Positions 1 to 8,495 of a stretch of DNA of 64,000 bases are shown one piece after another. A program made the translations under genes and the position numbers. The DNA is from Clostridia bacterium (GTDB lineage: Bacteria; Bacillota; Clostridia; Lachnospirales; Lachnospiraceae): contig CAJTIM010000019.1 in NCBI GenBank assembly GCA_910576325.1, positions 1 through 64,000 on the forward strand. Direction: 5' to 3'. The first letter of the stretch is position 1. Each line of letters opens with the position of its first letter. Below the pieces are notes generated by a model. It was not told the DNA's origin. It saw only the letters and a program-made list of their open reading frames with translations, and did no database searches.

Positions 1-138
1 TTTTTATCGGAAAATTTTATATGAGTTTATGTACATAGTTTTTTCTTGGCCTGATAAAATGAAATTTTTTATCGGAAAATTTTTAAAGCTTTTTCTTTTA
101 ATTTCGAGCCTATTTTAAGCTTTTCCGATAAAAATAAT
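1..138. repeat. AT-rich repeated motif, three copies
   Basis: The motif TTTTTATCGGAAAATTTT begins at 1 and about 65 in direct orientation and recurs inverted near 120-138 (TTTTCCGATAAAAATAATTTT). A GC hairpin follows at about 168-200 (AACGCCGC and GCGGCGTT arms), without a clear T-run. No coding sequence is visible before 333. The motif could be a binding-site cluster or the edge of a mobile element whose remainder lies left of the window. Confidence 0.5.
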
Positions 139-332
139 TTTCCTATAACCGCTAACGCATTCACCCGGAAACGCCGCAAAAAAACGGAGGCGGCGTTTGC
201 CCCATATCCTTGTCAAATAGAGTATCATAGACAGTGAAGATCATTTCATTACAATTTTAGTACAATTCATAACAACGGGATTGCCCATTTAACTTACTTT
301 TGCTATTCTATAATAATAGCGTGGTGATAAAA

Positions 333-1046
333 ATGTTGAATTTTGCAATTTGCGATGATGAACCCTATATGGCCCAAGAAATAGCGAACCGGCTTTTCCA
401 GTATATGAACGAAAAGCAAATCACCTCATACTGTGTCAGCAGCTTTCAAGACGGCTGTTCTCTCTTAGAAAGCGACTGTGATTTTGATGTGATTTTCCTT
501 GATATTCAAATGGAACATCTAAACGGTATGGAAACCGCTAAAATGCTCCGCCAAAGGAAAAATCATAGCCTATTGATTTTTGTGACTGTTCTGAAAGAGT
601 ATGTATTTGACGCTTTTGAAGTGGAGGCATTTGACTATTTGGTCAAACCATTCGATAGTGGTCATTTCAAGAGAACAATGGACAGGATAATCAAATCTAT
701 ACGGCAGAGAGAGACAAAAAGTATTGTTATCCGGAGAGGAACTTCCTGTGATATTATTCTGTTACCTGAAATCGTATATTTCGAGGTGCAGGGCAGAAAA
801 ATCTATATCCACCAAAGCAACGGAAAAATCACCGACTATTATGATAAGCTGAATGATTTAGAGCAGCGTATTGATGGACGTTTTTTCAGATGCCACAGAA
901 GTTATCTTGTCAATATTGAATACATTCGCGGATGTAATGCCGGACAGGTCATACTGTCACAGGGCGATAAAATCCCTGTTTCCAGATTGCGTGAGCGAGA
1001 TTTAACGCAGGCTCTTTTGCGTTATATGAAAGAGAGGGATTTTTGA
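333..1046 (+). CDS. LytTR-family response regulator (AgrA-like)
   Basis: The protein is about 237 residues. It has an N-terminal receiver domain with the acidic pair near the start (ICDDEP), the phospho-acceptor in VIFLDIQM and the conserved Lys in YLVKPF, followed by a C-terminal LytTR DNA-binding domain (FFRCHRSYLVNIEYI). I start at the ATG at 333, which follows GTGGTGATAAAA, instead of an upstream TTG at 300. The cognate GHKL kinase begins one base after its stop, so the two are clearly co-transcribed. Such pairs typically respond to peptide or cell-envelope signals and control nearby genes; the target here is not visible. Confidence 0.9.
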   Translation: MLNFAICDDEPYMAQEIANRLFQYMNEKQITSYCVSSFQDGCSLLESDCDFDVIFLDIQMEHLNGMETAKMLRQRKNHSLLIFVTVLKEYVFDAFEVEAFDYLVKPFDSGHFKRTMDRIIKSIRQRETKSIVIRRGTSCDIILLPEIVYFEVQGRKIYIHQSNGKITDYYDKLNDLEQRIDGRFFRCHRSYLVNIEYIRGCNAGQVILSQGDKIPVSRLRERDLTQALLRYMKERDF

Positions 1047-1047
1047 T

Positions 1048-2349
1048 ATGGACTATTTCAGCCTATGCCTTGACGGTCTTTGCCTGGTTGGGCAAAGTGT
1101 AATGCACATTGCTTTTGTCAGCCGTCTGACCGGGAAGAAACAGAAAATACGGCACTTCGCTGTCTACCTCTTTCTGCTCTGTATCTTACAATGGTTTTTC
1201 ACTACATTCGACTTTCACGATGTGCTGCCCATCGGTGCGGAGTCGCTTCTATTATACGGCGTGAACCGTCTGGCTTTGCAAAACCGGCAAGCCGTATCTT
1301 GGACCGCTGCAATTTTGGCAGTTTATATTTCTCAGCTTTCTTTCGGTATCGTCAACTCGGTAGAGGTAATACTATTCCCCCGCATGGTTGGGAAACCACT
1401 GCTGTATCTGTTATGTCTTTTAGCAACGCTGACGGTTTTTGCAATCTGCGCCTGTTGTTGTGGTGCGGTATTGAAATTTCTGTCTCTGAGAGAAGATCGT
1501 CAAATGCCGTATGTCGGTTTGTTATTATTTCCCGGACTGTTTTTCTTTGCCGCTGAACTGTATATTCTGCAAACTTCATATAGCGTCTTACCTTCGTCCA
1601 TTTCGTTAGGGGAGGCCGGAAAACACGGTGCGTTATTAGTCATGCAAATCCTGGGGCTGGCCGCGTTGCTTTGCACACTGTATGCCTACCAACACATCTG
1701 TCACAGCTTTCAAACGCAGGCGGCGTTACGCTCTTTGGAGCAAGCAACCCAAGCACAAAAAAACTATATTGCCGAGGCGCAAAGGCGCTACGAGCAAACG
1801 AAAGCATTTCGCCATGATATTGCTAATCACTTGTCTGTACTTAATGGACTGTTAAATAATGGAAAGCCGGATGAAAGCAAAGCATACTTGAACAAGCTGA
1901 AAACGGTTTCGACTTCCCTGTCCTTTCCATATCAAACAGGTAATCCGGTGGTAGATATTTTGCTAAGTGAAAAGCTGGGACTGGCAAAAGAAATTACAGC
2001 AGAGGTTTCGCTGCTCCTGCCAAGGCCCTGCGGGATGGACGATTTTGATTTGTGTGTGATTTTTGCAAATGCGCTGGATAACGCAATCAATGCGTGTCAA
2101 TCCGCTGAGGGAACGAAATTGATTCGTATCCGAGGGGAACGGCAGGGCGATTTTTATATGCTGGCGTTTGAAAACACCTGTTCAGACGAACCGCTGCCCC
2201 CGGCGGGAACAGGGCTTTCCAATATCAAATCGGTGGCGGAAAAATATCATGGTGCGACACTGACAGAAAAAGTGGGACAGCATTTTTCTTTGAATGTGCT
2301 GTTGAACATTTCATTACATCCCAAGAACATTTCAGAACAAACCTATTGA
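1048..2349 (+). CDS. GHKL sensor histidine kinase (AgrC-like)
   Basis: This 433-residue protein has a polytopic N-terminal half of about six hydrophobic segments (to about residue 215), a coiled stretch, a phospho-acceptor His in FRHDIANHLSVLNGLL, and a C-terminal ATPase with an N-box (ANALDNAINAC) and a G-box (GTGLSNI). This is the AgrC/quorum-type GHKL arrangement. It begins 1 nt after the LytTR regulator stop. No AgrB or AgrD precursor is visible beside it, so the ligand is unknown. It should sit in the cytoplasmic membrane and phosphorylate the upstream regulator. Confidence 0.9.
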   Translation: MDYFSLCLDGLCLVGQSVMHIAFVSRLTGKKQKIRHFAVYLFLLCILQWFFTTFDFHDVLPIGAESLLLYGVNRLALQNRQAVSWTAAILAVYISQLSFGIVNSVEVILFPRMVGKPLLYLLCLLATLTVFAICACCCGAVLKFLSLREDRQMPYVGLLLFPGLFFFAAELYILQTSYSVLPSSISLGEAGKHGALLVMQILGLAALLCTLYAYQHICHSFQTQAALRSLEQATQAQKNYIAEAQRRYEQTKAFRHDIANHLSVLNGLLNNGKPDESKAYLNKLKTVSTSLSFPYQTGNPVVDILLSEKLGLAKEITAEVSLLLPRPCGMDDFDLCVIFANALDNAINACQSAEGTKLIRIRGERQGDFYMLAFENTCSDEPLPPAGTGLSNIKSVAEKYHGATLTEKVGQHFSLNVLLNISLHPKNISEQTY

Positions 2350-2393
2350 TTTTCACTAAAAAAATCTTTATGCTCCAATCAGGAGGTGATTTT

Positions 2394-2714
2394 ATGAACA
2401 TTCCTGCTATCAGTTCAGGCTATCCGTCTACAAATACCCGGCCAAATCAAAGCGCCGGCGCTGACGCAAAAATAAAGTCGTTGGAGCAGCAACTGCAAAA
2501 GCTAAATACAGAACGGCAAAAAGCAGTTCAGCGCAACGACGAGGAACAAAAGAAAAAGATTGAGAAGCAAATTCAAGAAATTGAAAAACAAATCCAGCAG
2601 TTAAGGCAACAGGAAAAGAAACGTACCCAAGAAACCGGGAATGATGAGCCTAATCTAAAAAAGGCATTTCAAAATTCACCAGATACCAGAAAATATATTG
2701 ACGTCTATGCGTAG
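2394..2714 (+). CDS. FlxA-like coiled-coil protein
   Basis: This 106-residue protein follows a strong AGGAGGTGAT site, which fixes the start at 2394 instead of an upstream codon at 2346. It opens with a Ser/Asn/Pro-rich segment, then a long heptad-like Gln/Lys/Glu helix (about residues 20-80, such as LEQQLQKLNTERQKAV), and a polar tail. It matches the small FlxA-like family often found on Firmicutes mobile elements. The function is unknown. It is probably in the same transcript as the two-component genes 45 nt upstream. Confidence 0.7.
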   Translation: MNIPAISSGYPSTNTRPNQSAGADAKIKSLEQQLQKLNTERQKAVQRNDEEQKKKIEKQIQEIEKQIQQLRQQEKKRTQETGNDEPNLKKAFQNSPDTRKYIDVYA

Positions 2715-2770
2715 AACGCTTCTCTGCCAGACCAACGGCATATAAAAAACCGCTGGATGGCGGCTGGCTT

Positions 2771-2824
2771 GGCTCATTTTGCCAGGACAAAATGAGCCGG
2801 TAGGCAAAATTTGGTACTGTGGTA
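2771..2824. repeat. Hairpin plus 41-nt segment shared with oriT-like region
   Basis: GGCTCATTTTG (2771-2781) pairs with CAAAATGAGCC (2788-2798). The stretch 2784-2824 recurs at 39619-39659 with two differences in 41 positions. There it lies just upstream of mobC and the relaxase. Here it marks the end of the two-component/FlxA block and the start of the AT-rich patch, so it may be a terminator or mobilisation remnant at an element edge. Confidence 0.7.
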
Positions 2825-2834
2825 AAAATTTGCG

Positions 2835-3275
2835 TCATGCAACTACTAACCACATATTTTTATCATCATATGAATCTATTTTATATTGAACTAACTTATT
2901 AATATAAAATGGATCTTCTCCTTTATATATTGCAAGAAAATCTTCTCCTTTAATAACAGTCCCCTGCGGATAAATATATTTATTTAGTCCTTGTACATAA
3001 GCTCCAATAGAATATTTCTTCTTAATTTCCTCCCATTGTTCTTTATATGGTTTTAATATAGTTTGCCATATATTTTCAAATTCTTTCTTTGTTAAATAAA
3101 CTCTATCTCCTTCCAACTCCGTTACATCAATCGGACCTTCTGACAAACAGTCCTCTAAACAGGACACGTAAAATCTTCCATATTCATCTAAAATAATTTG
3201 TCTATTTGCACAACTATCGCCTCCAATTTCAAACCAATAACGTTCTTTATCTATTTTTAATAACAAATACTTCAT
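2835..3275 (-). CDS. Immunity-like hypothetical protein
   Basis: This 146-residue acidic, Tyr/Trp-rich soluble protein has no signal peptide and belongs to no family I can name. It starts MKYLLLKIDKERYWFE and ends in DDKNMWLVVA. It is markedly AT-rich compared with the chromosome to its right. It lies 18 nt downstream of a short toxin-like tail (3294-3404) on the same strand, the usual spacing between a polymorphic-toxin C-terminus and its immunity gene. Size, composition and position suggest an immunity protein; this is inference. Confidence 0.6.
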   Translation of the reverse strand: MKYLLLKIDKERYWFEIGGDSCANRQIILDEYGRFYVSCLEDCLSEGPIDVTELEGDRVYLTKKEFENIWQTILKPYKEQWEEIKKKYSIGAYVQGLNKYIYPQGTVIKGEDFLAIYKGEDPFYINKLVQYKIDSYDDKNMWLVVA

Positions 3276-3293
3276 GTAACCACACTCCTGTTA

Positions 3294-3599
3294 TCAATTA
3301 CCTACAGTTCCAGTATCAGCAATTCTGTTTATCAAGTCTAACGGGATATTATTTCGGATTACAAAAACACCTTCTCGTCCTTGAATTACATCTAAATCAC
3401 TCACTTTACTCCTTTATTTCCAAAAATTCTTTTGCCCATTTAATTGTATCTTGATAATATTTATTATTGTTGTAAAAGAAAATGTACTTTTTACAATTCC
3501 TCTGCTATTTCTTTTTAAGATTACTCCACATTTCTACCTCACTTTTCCAAAAGATATGTTCCTTTAAAAACTTCTTTATGTGCACTTCGCACTTCTAAA
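3294..3599 (-). pseudogene. Decayed toxin-tail-like ORF fragments
   Basis: Two minus-strand pieces remain. Just downstream of the 3600 gene a frame reads HIKKFLKEHIFWKSEVEMW, hits an in-frame TAG, then resumes with KYIFFYNNN and ends in KEFLEIKE. The second, from GTG at 3404 after AGGAG, encodes 36 residues ending IPLDLINRIADTGTVGN and stops at 3294. Neither has a full-length family match that I recognise. Together they look like eroded C-termini of toxin or immunity cassettes. Confidence 0.4.
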
Positions 3600-3989
3600 T
3601 CATGCAAAAGGATTATCAATGTAAATCTTACTTTTTATATTTTTAGCCACTATATAAAATCCGGATTCTGCAAAATCATCCATATAAATTTTGAATAGAA
3701 TACTTCCTTCCTCAATTTGATATTTTTTATTAATTTCTGCAAACTCTTTCACGCTCGCTAATTCAATAAATTTTTTTGAACTATCTAAATTCCAATAAAA
3801 CGGACCTTGTATAAAAGTTGGCTGTTCAAAAATCACCGATATAGCATATTCATTCACAGATGAGTCTATTCTTCCTGCAACCTCTACTCTAATAAAACTC
3901 ATTTGGCAAATTTCAAAATCCATCCATAAGCATTTCTCTAAATATTCATTAATTCTTGATATTTCTAATTCTATATTTTTATTATTCAT
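3600..3989 (-). CDS. Immunity-like hypothetical protein
   Basis: This 129-residue soluble protein starts MNNKNIELEISRINEYLEK and ends KSKIYIDNPFA. It contains alternating hydrophobic/charged strands and no motif I can assign. It is AT-rich like its neighbours and lies 27 nt downstream of another small hypothetical on the same strand, so the two are probably co-transcribed. The cluster context (toxin-tail relics on both sides) suggests an immunity protein of a polymorphic toxin array. The function is not shown by the sequence. Confidence 0.55.
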   Translation of the reverse strand: MNNKNIELEISRINEYLEKCLWMDFEICQMSFIRVEVAGRIDSSVNEYAISVIFEQPTFIQGPFYWNLDSSKKFIELASVKEFAEINKKYQIEEGSILFKIYMDDFAESGFYIVAKNIKSKIYIDNPFA

Positions 3990-4016
3990 AATCTTCCCTA
4001 ATATAGCTTTCGCTGT

Positions 4017-4391
4017 CTAACAATTACAAATTCTTATTTCATATTCTTGTTCGCCCAGTTCAATATCATATATTACTCCATTATTTGGACAAATAATTGT
4101 AAAACTATTTAAAAATCCTTTTTCATATAGATATTTCAAAAAATCTTCCTTATCTCCTATTACCACCTTTATCCAATGTTTCGTATTGTTAAAGTATGGT
4201 ACAATTATCGTATCGCCATTGTTAAACCCAATTTCTGCTGATAATTTTTGAATACTTAATTCCCGAAAGCTTATTATCTTATAAACAGGGTAATTATTTT
4301 TATACATGATTACTAGTTTTTGCTTGTAATCTTCAATAACGCTTATAATCTCAGCATTGCTCACGGATGCAATTAAGTTTGCCCGATTCAT
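4017..4391 (-). CDS. Immunity-like hypothetical protein
   Basis: This 124-residue soluble protein begins MNRANLIASVSNAEIISVIE and has a Cys-containing end (EIRICNC). No family is recognised. Its start lies 39 nt downstream of the stop of a frameshifted toxin-like tail (4431-4680) on the same strand, the arrangement expected for a toxin-immunity pair whose toxin has decayed. Its AT-rich codon use differs from the chromosomal backbone, which suggests horizontal acquisition. Confidence 0.55.
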   Translation of the reverse strand: MNRANLIASVSNAEIISVIEDYKQKLVIMYKNNYPVYKIISFRELSIQKLSAEIGFNNGDTIIVPYFNNTKHWIKVVIGDKEDFLKYLYEKGFLNSFTIICPNNGVIYDIELGEQEYEIRICNC

Positions 4392-4430
4392 TAATTCCTT
4401 TTTTCTTTTTCTAAAATCAATTGGGACTTT

Positions 4431-4680
4431 TTATTGATATCTAATATGGAGATCTCCAGCCTTTCCATCTATTTTCTGATAATGACTATTTTTAAAATCA
4501 TAATTCATATCACTTGAACCATCTTTCGGCATCCTATCATGGATATGTAATCCTTGCACAGTATCATATGTTTATCAGCCCATTTTCTTACACCCTCTAT
4601 ATATTGAGCATAGGTTTTACTTGACAAGAGTATTTTCTCAAGTTTTTATGAGCGGCGGTTTCTGTATGTACCCATACATA
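4431..4680 (-). pseudogene. Frameshifted C-terminal toxin-like fragment
   Basis: On the minus strand one frame reads KTYAQYIEGVRKWADKHM up to about 4570. A second frame then continues YDTVQGLHIHDRMPKDG and runs to DLHIRYQ followed by TAA at 4431. The two pieces join naturally with a single-base shift near 4561-4575. There is no start or upstream domain, so this is the tail of a larger protein. The His-rich LHIHDRMP stretch and the adjacent immunity-sized gene suggest a polymorphic-toxin C-terminal domain. The family is not identified. Confidence 0.45.
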
Positions 4681-4747
4681 TCATAAATAGTATTATTCAA
4701 AACAGGCAGAACAATGATATGTCCTGCCCCCAAATCGCAAGTACATA

Positions 4748-5572
4748 TTATTCTGCTTCTTTTAAATATGCCCTTGCCTGTTCTTCTGTTAAGTCAAATT
4801 TCCTCTGCAATCTTGTTAATATTTCTTTTTCCGGAATATTATAATCTCTTCCCATAGAAATAGTTTCATAAATCTTACCACGTATCTCGCCTATCTTCTG
4901 ATTTTCTCTGTCACGCATCATCAATGTCATATACTCATGCCTCCATTCCCGATTCTTCTTCGCCTTCTCCACGGCATATTCAAGTTTCTTCACAAATATA
5001 GCTTCTGATGGTTTACCTGCTACATAATCTAAGAACTCTTTTAATTCCTTGCTTATAACTCCATTCTTTCCGTCTGCATTCAAGAAAATCTTTTTTGCCC
5101 CGTCATTTAATATGACCTCCGAATCTTCTTTACAGGTATTCTCAAAAGTATACATATAACGGCCTTTATTAAATAAGTCTGAGAGGCAGATAAAGATAAT
5201 GTAACTATTGTTCAGTGTATCGTAATCCTGCCCTTTATCAACCAACTGTAAATCTATCATGCTCTGATAATATCCGGTTCTTCTTGGTAAGTATTTTGAA
5301 GTGACAGCCTGCATTTCTATATCATATACTGTGCCTTTTCCATCATTTACATACACATCCAATCTGACGCCTTTTGCGTCAAAATCCTCTTTTATTGCCT
5401 TTTGCAGTTCCGGATATTCCACATGGTCAATATCCAAATCCGGAAGGATTTTCTGCAGCAATTCTTTACAAAGTTCTGCGTCCAGCATGACCTTGCCAAA
5501 CAGGAAATCATTAGATATGCTTAATTCTTCCCATTTTGTCTGCTTTGTTTCCATGTCTCCCATTTTATCCAC
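4748..5572 (-). CDS. Rpn-family PD-(D/E)XK nuclease/putative transposase
   Basis: This 274-residue protein is typical of the Rpn/PDDEXK transposase-like family. It has the N-terminal SISNDFLFGKVM motif, the nuclease core GVRLDVYVNDGKG...YDIEMQ (residues about 85-110) and YYQSMIDLQLVDKG, then a charged C-terminal helix region ending EEQARAYLKEAE. Members are linked to recombination-promoting DNA cleavage and are often multicopy and phase-variable. The start at 5572 is the first in-frame ATG after an AAGAAAGCAGGTGG region. No inverted repeats flank it directly. It lies between the AT-rich toxin patch and a palindromic repeat at 5709. Confidence 0.85.
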   Translation of the reverse strand: MDKMGDMETKQTKWEELSISNDFLFGKVMLDAELCKELLQKILPDLDIDHVEYPELQKAIKEDFDAKGVRLDVYVNDGKGTVYDIEMQAVTSKYLPRRTGYYQSMIDLQLVDKGQDYDTLNNSYIIFICLSDLFNKGRYMYTFENTCKEDSEVILNDGAKKIFLNADGKNGVISKELKEFLDYVAGKPSEAIFVKKLEYAVEKAKKNREWRHEYMTLMMRDRENQKIGEIRGKIYETISMGRDYNIPEKEILTRLQRKFDLTEEQARAYLKEAE

Positions 5573-5708
5573 CTGCTTTCTTTCAACAAATCACCGCCGG
5601 AAAACTCCGTATGTTCCAAAAGCCCTGCTATCTACTTCTATTATACAGAGCCTTCCGGCAAATTACAATAAGCCAAGAACCTGTCTCCCGGTATTTTCCT
5701 TTTTAACC

Positions 5709-5835
5709 GTTACTGTTCACTCCGCTTCGCGATGCACAGAAATCGAAAAAGATGCGATTTCGCGCTGAAAAACTCGGGATTTCCGCACAAATTGTGCGGA
5801 AACACCTCGCGGAACAGTGATATGTGAACAGTAAC
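5709..5835. repeat. 127-bp palindromic repeat with GTTACTGTTCAC termini
   Basis: GTTACTGTTCAC at 5709-5720 is the exact inverse of GTGAACAGTAAC at 5824-5835. Inside are a second palindrome (TTTCCGCACAAATTGTGCGGAAA) and a short hairpin (GAAATCG/CGATTTC). The rest of the 5573-6102 gap shows no coding sequence. The ends resemble a MITE or REP-type element. I see only this copy in the window. Confidence 0.65.
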
Positions 5836-6102
5836 TTTTAACCTTCCATGATAATCTGTGGCACATTTTTTCCTCTGAATTTGCGGAATGTGCAGCTAAG
5901 ATATCGCTGTCTTTCCTATATATGATTTCAGGTGAAACTTCCCAAAGCTAAGAGTATGTGTCTTTTGGTTTATTCTATCATATCACAAAAATTTATAGTG
6001 GGGAAACATGAACTATAAAAATCACATTTCCCCACTACATTCAATCACTTATTCTTTACCCAAATCCTTCGCTTATCTCACAGACTTTTGCATACCGTAT
6101 CA

Positions 6103-7668
6103 CTACAGCTCAATTTCCGTCCCATTCACGATAATGCTTTCAATCTCATCCAGCTCCACCACGCTTTTCCAGATAACCCTGCAGGATGCTCCGCCGTTCT
6201 CATCGGTATCCTGGCTCATAGCGCTCCATCCCACCTGGTTTCCGTCTTTAAGCTTCAAAGAAACATCCTCAAGCTCCGCTCTCTCATCCGACAATGTGTC
6301 AAATTCCACTACGGCAGACACAGGCGAAATCTGAACTTTCTTGATTTCCACATTCCCGGCCGCAGCCTTTTCCTTCAATTCCCAGGTCTGCATGGTGTCC
6401 TCATAGTCCACTTGGAAGCTCAAAGTCCACTCGCCGCCAAACAGTTCTTCATAAGAGCCGTCGCCGCCCAGGGCAAAGATTGCATTTTTCACCTGACTCT
6501 CCCCGATATCGTTAAAACAGTAACGGCAGGAAACATAATCTTCTCCCACAATATCCGCCTGATTCTCCATACCCGGGAAATAGCCCTCCTCCGCTCCATT
6601 TCCAATGGCCAAAGCTCCTGAGCTTCCGTCAAGCACTTCTCCGGTACGGCGATCCATCACAATCAATCTCTTTTGATCCAACAGGTCCCAGTCAAATGCT
6701 CCTCCAAAGTCCAGATTGACTATCAGATTATCCTCATACTGCCCCTTCCAGATACCTAAGTTAGAAATACTTGCCTCCGGGTACTTAGAAGAAAATGCAA
6801 TCCGCTTATCCGTCTTTTCCACTATAAAGCTCTCATGGGCAGACACATTTCCTTCCGCATCCTCCTCGGTGCTGTAACTGTCTACCATCAAACCGGCGCC
6901 TTGTACATTTTCCCGAATCTTTATAGGTTCAAACTCCTGCATCAGCTCCCAGATGGTTTTATCCATTTCCAAATCAACAACCTCATTGCTCTCTACCATC
7001 AGATTCTTCAGAGACATTTTTATCTCCTTACCCTTGAAATCATTCTCCAGCATCTCCGACAGCAAAAAGGTCGCCTTACCCGGCACACTGCCATCGTCAA
7101 TCCGCTCCAGGCCGCAATAAATCCGGTTCAGCTCATCGCCTCCGATGCCCTCACCCTCAAGCATAACCTCCTCAAACCGGTAAGACTGCACGCTCCCTTC
7201 CTGTTCCTCCCGAAAAGGACTTCCGTCCGCTGTCTCCACATCAAGAGCCGCATAAAGGACATTGCCGTCTCCTACCGTTCCCCGAAGCGTCAGCTTAAGA
7301 CCGTCTCCGGTTGTCTCCTCATGAATCACATTTCCGGCGCTTGTAAGAAAATCGTCTCTCGCCTCCAGAGGTACAGCCGACGGTTCATTTCCTTCCTCCT
7401 GTACGGCCACTTCTCTTTTAAAAAAGTCCTTGAAAATATCATTCAAATCAAAAGCCGCCGCCGTTGTCATAGATACACCAAGAATCATCACCGCCGCACA
7501 AGCCGCAATCAGTCTGGGCCTCACACGTCCGGTTCGCTTCATCTGTTTTCTTCCTCTATCATTCATTTTCATATTCTCCTCCTCCAAAACTGCCTGAAGC
7601 AAAGAGTCGTGCAGCTCCTTGGAAGGCTCGATCCCTGAAAATGCATTTTTATATCCTTTTATACTCAT
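6103..7668 (-). CDS. DUF4179 membrane protein, probable anti-sigma factor
   Basis: This 521-residue protein has a short cytoplasmic N-terminus, one transmembrane helix at about residues 50-73 (RLIAACAAVMILGVSM) and a large extracytoplasmic region rich in beta strands. This is the DUF4179 architecture, normally encoded next to an ECF sigma factor. The start at 7668 follows AAGGAGGAGTG. It begins 18 nt downstream of the sigma factor stop, so both form an operon. By family analogy the N-terminal segment sequesters the sigma factor until an envelope signal is sensed. The signal is unknown. Confidence 0.85.
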   Translation of the reverse strand: MSIKGYKNAFSGIEPSKELHDSLLQAVLEEENMKMNDRGRKQMKRTGRVRPRLIAACAAVMILGVSMTTAAAFDLNDIFKDFFKREVAVQEEGNEPSAVPLEARDDFLTSAGNVIHEETTGDGLKLTLRGTVGDGNVLYAALDVETADGSPFREEQEGSVQSYRFEEVMLEGEGIGGDELNRIYCGLERIDDGSVPGKATFLLSEMLENDFKGKEIKMSLKNLMVESNEVVDLEMDKTIWELMQEFEPIKIRENVQGAGLMVDSYSTEEDAEGNVSAHESFIVEKTDKRIAFSSKYPEASISNLGIWKGQYEDNLIVNLDFGGAFDWDLLDQKRLIVMDRRTGEVLDGSSGALAIGNGAEEGYFPGMENQADIVGEDYVSCRYCFNDIGESQVKNAIFALGGDGSYEELFGGEWTLSFQVDYEDTMQTWELKEKAAAGNVEIKKVQISPVSAVVEFDTLSDERAELEDVSLKLKDGNQVGWSAMSQDTDENGGASCRVIWKSVVELDEIESIIVNGTEIEL

Positions 7669-7686
7669 GCCCGCACTCCTCCTTTT

Positions 7687-8319
7687 CTAAAATCTAATAC
7701 AGGTTTCCTTCTGTCCCACAACCGCGAATCTCCCCGTTCCCTTCGTATTCTGACTTTTCTCTCCTGCTGTTTTGGAACCGCTGCGGCTCTTATGCCCACT
7801 GTTTACAGGCGCCTTAGACTCCCGGGCCGCTTCAGCATCCAAAACCTCCCGAAGCTGCTCCCGGCCTCTGCCAAGCCTTGTGGTAATCGTCGTCACCTTT
7901 TCGTCCAAAAGCTCCGCAATCTCCTTCACCGTATAACCCTCGTAGTAAAAAAGATGTATCACTGTCCGGTACTTCCCAGGAAGATTCATAACCGCATAAA
8001 AAAGCTCGCTCTGCTCCTCCATCTCATAGCTTTCCTCCCGGCCCAAAGTCCGTTCCTCCAAAGCTATCGTCCGTTTCACCCACCCCGACATAAGGCAGCT
8101 CTTACAGCAATTAATCGTCGTTCGGATAAACCAAGCTTTTTCATGCTCCTCACTCTCAAACTCCGGTTTTCTCCGGAAAAACCGCAGGAAGACTTCCTGA
8201 TACACGTCGTCGGTATCCTGCCTATTCTTCATATAGGAATAAGCCAGCTTATATACCGTTTTCTCATATTTCAAAATCAGAGCTTCAATCTGCCGCTTCC
8301 GTTCTATATCCCGATTCAT
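7687..8319 (-). CDS. ECF-type RNA polymerase sigma factor
   Basis: This 210-residue protein carries sigma region 2 (LAYSYMKNRQDTDDVYQEVF, residues about 24-43) and region 4 with a helix-turn-helix (YEGYTVKEIAELLDEKV, about 125-141). A basic, Ser/Lys-rich extension of about 45 residues follows, longer than in most ECF factors. The gene precedes the DUF4179 regulator, a standard sigma/anti-sigma pairing. The start at 8319 follows AAGGAGGAGCAT. It probably autoregulates the pair. Confidence 0.9.
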   Translation of the reverse strand: MNRDIERKRQIEALILKYEKTVYKLAYSYMKNRQDTDDVYQEVFLRFFRRKPEFESEEHEKAWFIRTTINCCKSCLMSGWVKRTIALEERTLGREESYEMEEQSELFYAVMNLPGKYRTVIHLFYYEGYTVKEIAELLDEKVTTITTRLGRGREQLREVLDAEAARESKAPVNSGHKSRSGSKTAGEKSQNTKGTGRFAVVGQKETCIRF

Positions 8320-8446
8320 ATGCTCCTCCTTCCAGGCCTGTACCTATTATACTTTTAAGAGAGGGGAAATGTCACAGAAAAAAATTAGAAAATTCAAAAA
8401 GACATATTTTTTAAATGTTTGTATTTTTGTTTTTTTCAGATTATGC

Positions 8447-8475
8447 TTGCACATTTTGGAATTTTGTTGTAGAAT
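8447..8475 (+). promoter_or_regulatory. Promoter for tRNA-Arg
   Basis: TTGCAC at 8447-8452 and TAGAAT at 8470-8475 are separated by exactly 17 nt and lie 20 nt upstream of the tRNA 5' end. This is a near-consensus sigma-A promoter on the strand opposite to the flanking protein genes. Confidence 0.75.
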
Positions 8476-8495
8476 AATCAAGGTATCAATGACAT

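Noticed and set aside
6835-7638. 267-codon plus-strand open frame
   Set aside because: It is antisense to the DUF4179 gene, with no start signal or homologous features.
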